64,000 bases of DNA, taken from Rhodospirillales bacterium (GTDB lineage: Bacteria; Pseudomonadota; Alphaproteobacteria; Rhodospirillales; Shumkoniaceae). Positions 61,954-64,000 of this stretch are shown in pieces. The position numbers were made by a program, and so were the translations under genes. Numbering within the stretch: the stretch's first letter is position 1; every line of letters starts with the position of its first letter. The notes below the pieces were generated by a model that saw only the letters and a program-made list of their open reading frames with translations, did not search any database and was not told the DNA's origin. The stretch lies in assembly GCA_018432935.1 (NCBI GenBank), contig JAHDSF010000020.1, forward strand, positions 62,001 to 126,000, in the 5' to 3' direction.

Positions 61954-63045
61954 TTATGGCGCAAGCTGACGAGAACGCATCGGAACGGCCCGGGCCGAAC
62001 CTTTCGGCGTCGCCGCATCGCCGCCCGGCAGCGGCTGGGCAAACGACGGGATGCGAAACTTGCGGCGGTAGGCGCCAGGCGAGAGTCCGGTGGTGCGCCT
62101 GAACAGGCGGCGGAAGAAGGCAGGGTCCTCGTACCCGACGTTCCAGCCGATCTCGTCGACCGGTGCCGTCGTGCGCTCGAGCCGCCGCTTGGCGTCCTCG
62201 ACGCGCAGACGTTGCACGTATTCGATCGGCGCGTGTCCAGTCGCCTCCTTGAAGCGCCGCTTGAAGGTGCGCTCGGCAAGGCCGGAGTGGCGAATCATCT
62301 CCTCGACCGGGGCGGCGACCGAGAAGTGCGTGGCAAGCCATTTCTGCACATCGGCAATGACGGCGTCGCCATGGTCCCGCCGGCCGTCGAAGACGACGTA
62401 GGGCGAAAGCCCCTCGTGATGCCATTGCAGGGCGAAAAATCGCGCCAGCGCCTGCGCCGCGGTGGCGCCGACGAATCGCGAGATCAGGTACAGCACCAGG
62501 TCGTGCCATGACATCGAGGCGCCCGACGAGACGAGTTCCTCGCGTTCGCCCGCCACCACCAGCACCCGTTCGGGAAACAGCGGCACGGCGGGGAACGACC
62601 GTGCGAACTGCGGGGCATAGCCCCAGTGCACGGTTGCCGGCTGGCCGTCGAAGATCCCGCTCTCGGCCAGCAGGAAGACCCCCGAGCAGGCCGAGCACAG
62701 GAGAGCGCCACCGACGTGCATGGCGGCGATCCATTCGACCAGACGAGGGTAACGACCGCGCGCCCATCCGTCGGCAGCAAGCACGACCGATGGGACGATG
62801 ACGATGTCCGTCCTCACCACCTCGTCGATGCCGCGCGCGATTTCGATAGGCATGCCGCCGGCCACCGGCAGCCGCCCCCGCACCTCGCCGACGGTATCTA
62901 CCCGGAACGGCGGCTGAATGGGGATGTCGGCATCCAGGCCGGCCAGCATCTCGAACGAGCGCAGCACGTCGTAGATGCCCATGCTGGTCGAGACCGTCAC
63001 CTCGGGAAACAGCAGCAGGCTGACGTGAAGCGGCTCGATCCTCAT
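61954..63045 (-). CDS. GlxA-family transcriptional regulator (DJ-1/PfpI + AraC)
   Basis: 363-residue regulator. The N-terminal DJ-1/PfpI-like amidase fold (about 8-200) has VSLLLFPEVTVSTSMGIYDV and the nucleophile-elbow-like LLCSACSGVFLLAESG. The C-terminal AraC double helix-turn-helix (about 245-340) has MIRHSGLAERTFKRRFKEAT and IGWNVGYEDPAFFRRLFRR. Start ATG 63045 is where the domain begins; no ribosome site is evident. It is divergent from the methyltransferase gene, its probable target, and upstream of the sugar ABC operon on the same strand. Confidence 0.9.
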   Translation of the reverse strand: MRIEPLHVSLLLFPEVTVSTSMGIYDVLRSFEMLAGLDADIPIQPPFRVDTVGEVRGRLPVAGGMPIEIARGIDEVVRTDIVIVPSVVLAADGWARGRYPRLVEWIAAMHVGGALLCSACSGVFLLAESGIFDGQPATVHWGYAPQFARSFPAVPLFPERVLVVAGEREELVSSGASMSWHDLVLYLISRFVGATAAQALARFFALQWHHEGLSPYVVFDGRRDHGDAVIADVQKWLATHFSVAAPVEEMIRHSGLAERTFKRRFKEATGHAPIEYVQRLRVEDAKRRLERTTAPVDEIGWNVGYEDPAFFRRLFRRTTGLSPGAYRRKFRIPSFAQPLPGGDAATPKGSARAVPMRSRQLAP

Positions 63046-63160
63046 AACGTGCCGTCTGGCACGAATCGACCGCTTTTGGCCCTTCTCGCGCTCACAACCT
63101 CGCTCCTCGCCGCGTAGCCTCCGCGTCACCGGCTACACAGAACATATGGAGACGACGGCG

Positions 63161-64000
63161 ATGACGCACATGGAAACGGCGAAGATGGAACGCGAGACCC
63201 TCGATGAGGTGGTCGGACGGCTGCTCGGCGAGCTGTCCGCCGGCTATGGCGGGGTGATGGTCAGCATCGGAGACCGACTGGGCCTGTACAAGGAGATGGC
63301 CGGCGCCGGGCCGCTCAGCTCGCACGAGGTGGCGAGGCGGACCGGCTGCAACGAGCGTTACGTGCGCGAGTGGCTCAACTCGCAGGTGGCCGGAGGATAC
63401 CTGGCCTACCACCCCGGCAGCGGTACCTACGAGTTGACGCCCGAACAGGCCAAGGTCCTGGCGGAGGAGACGAGCCCGGTGTTCCTCCCCCACGCCTGGC
63501 AGGTGGTAGCGTCGCTGTGGGCCGACCAGGAGCGGACCATCGAGGCCTTCCGCACCGGCGAGGGCGTCGGCTGGGGCGAGCACGACGGCCGGCTCTACTG
63601 CGGCGTCGCCTCGTTCTACCGCAACTGCTACAGCGGCAGCCTGGTCGACGAATGGTTGCCGACCCTCGACGGGGTGGTCGACAAGCTCGAGAAGGGCGCC
63701 CGCGTCGCCGACGTCGGCTGCGGCCACGGCCACTCCACCGTGATCATGGCGCAGAACTTCCCCAACTCCCGCTTCTGGGGCTTCGACGTCCATCAGGGTT
63801 CGATCGAGGCGGCGCGCCGGGTCGCCGCCGAGGCGGGCGTCGCCGACCGCGTCACCTTCGAGGTGGCCGGAGCGGATTCCTACCCCGACCACGCCTATGA
63901 CCTGATCTGCTTTTTCGATTGCCTGCACGACATGGGCCGGCCGGTCACCGCGGCACGCTACGCCAAGCGCGCCCTGGCGGGGGATGGCACGATCATGGTG
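63161..64000 (+). CDS. Class I SAM-dependent methyltransferase, 3' end outside window
   Basis: At least 280 residues are seen, open to the window edge. An N-terminal winged-helix-like dimerisation domain (about 10-90, SSHEVARRTGCNERYVREWL) is followed by the Rossmann core with motif I ARVADVGCGHGHSTVIMA. FWGFDVHQGSIEAAR and YDLICFFDCLHDM come next. The layout resembles small-molecule O-methyltransferase-type or arsenite-methyltransferase-type enzymes; the substrate is unknown. ATG 63161 has GGAG nine bases upstream; ATG 63146 is also in frame. Divergent from the GlxA-type regulator, 115 bases apart. Confidence 0.85.
   Translation, partial: MTHMETAKMERETLDEVVGRLLGELSAGYGGVMVSIGDRLGLYKEMAGAGPLSSHEVARRTGCNERYVREWLNSQVAGGYLAYHPGSGTYELTPEQAKVLAEETSPVFLPHAWQVVASLWADQERTIEAFRTGEGVGWGEHDGRLYCGVASFYRNCYSGSLVDEWLPTLDGVVDKLEKGARVADVGCGHGHSTVIMAQNFPNSRFWGFDVHQGSIEAARRVAAEAGVADRVTFEVAGADSYPDHAYDLICFFDCLHDMGRPVTAARYAKRALAGDGTIMV

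Overview
The window reads as chromosome of a high-GC alphaproteobacterium, most likely from the Rhodospirillales side. The lineage markers are an NDUFA12-type complex I accessory gene, a DUF2155 gene, the accB-accC-aat block, a long B12-dependent ribonucleotide reductase, a ThiS-ThiG fusion, the alaC-hom-glpX-recJ order and a PPi-type phosphofructokinase. Genes are dense, with many 4-base ATGA/GTGA overlaps. Only one RNA gene was found, tRNA-Glu(UUC), and there is no rRNA, CRISPR array, integrase or transposase.

0-9 kb: a LytS/LytTR two-component pair (5' end cut by the window) faces a CstA-family transporter across a terminator. Then come a PRC-barrel protein, an FAD-Rieske oxidoreductase, an outer-membrane barrel, a DUF2141 protein, tRNA-Glu and PPi-dependent phosphofructokinase. 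9.2-15.1 kb: one operon of a DeoR regulator, ABC ATPase, binding protein, two permeases and an EEP-family phosphoesterase, resembling sn-glycerol-3-phosphate/glycerophosphodiester uptake. 15.2-15.9 kb: a frameshifted paralogue of the barrel. 15.9-24 kb, mostly minus strand: recJ, a GlpX-like protein whose key active-site residues are replaced, hom, alaC, an OmpA lipoprotein and two small hydrolases. 24-29.3 kb: a DEAD-box helicase, a lone AsnC ligand domain, a diguanylate cyclase, and a group III PLP decarboxylase behind a long structured leader. 29.4-38.9 kb: thiSG, accB-accC-aat, DUF2155, two MCE genes and NDUFA12, then nrdJ with candidate NrdR boxes.

39-41.2 kb is the most unusual region: a compact, distinctly AT-richer three-gene cassette placed just after the nrdJ terminator. 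It encodes an Mrr-like PD-(D/E)XK nuclease, a sensorless soluble histidine kinase and a stand-alone receiver, with start/stop overlaps or near-contact at both junctions. A diverged remnant of the next gene's 3' end lies at its right edge. It looks like a phosphorelay-controlled nuclease, possibly anti-phage, and I do not recognise it as a named system.

41.4-47 kb: two RibD-C/DHFR-fold reductases, a cupin, and a complete ECF transporter (S component, double ATPase, T component) coupled to a phosphoribosyltransferase, which suggests nucleobase uptake with trapping. 47.1-53.1 kb: a glycan island with a GT-C-like membrane protein, a small membrane protein, GT2, SDR, Gmd and a ColD-type enzyme with Lys to His, pointing to a GDP-3,6-dideoxyhexose (colitose-type) pathway. 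This island is bracketed by a 119-bp direct repeat of the phosphoribosyltransferase 3' end. 53.4-64 kb: an orphan membrane histidine kinase, a DOMON-like plus DUF1343 pair, a lipase-like hydrolase, a sugar ABC operon without its own ATPase, a GlxA/AraC regulator and a methyltransferase cut by the window end.
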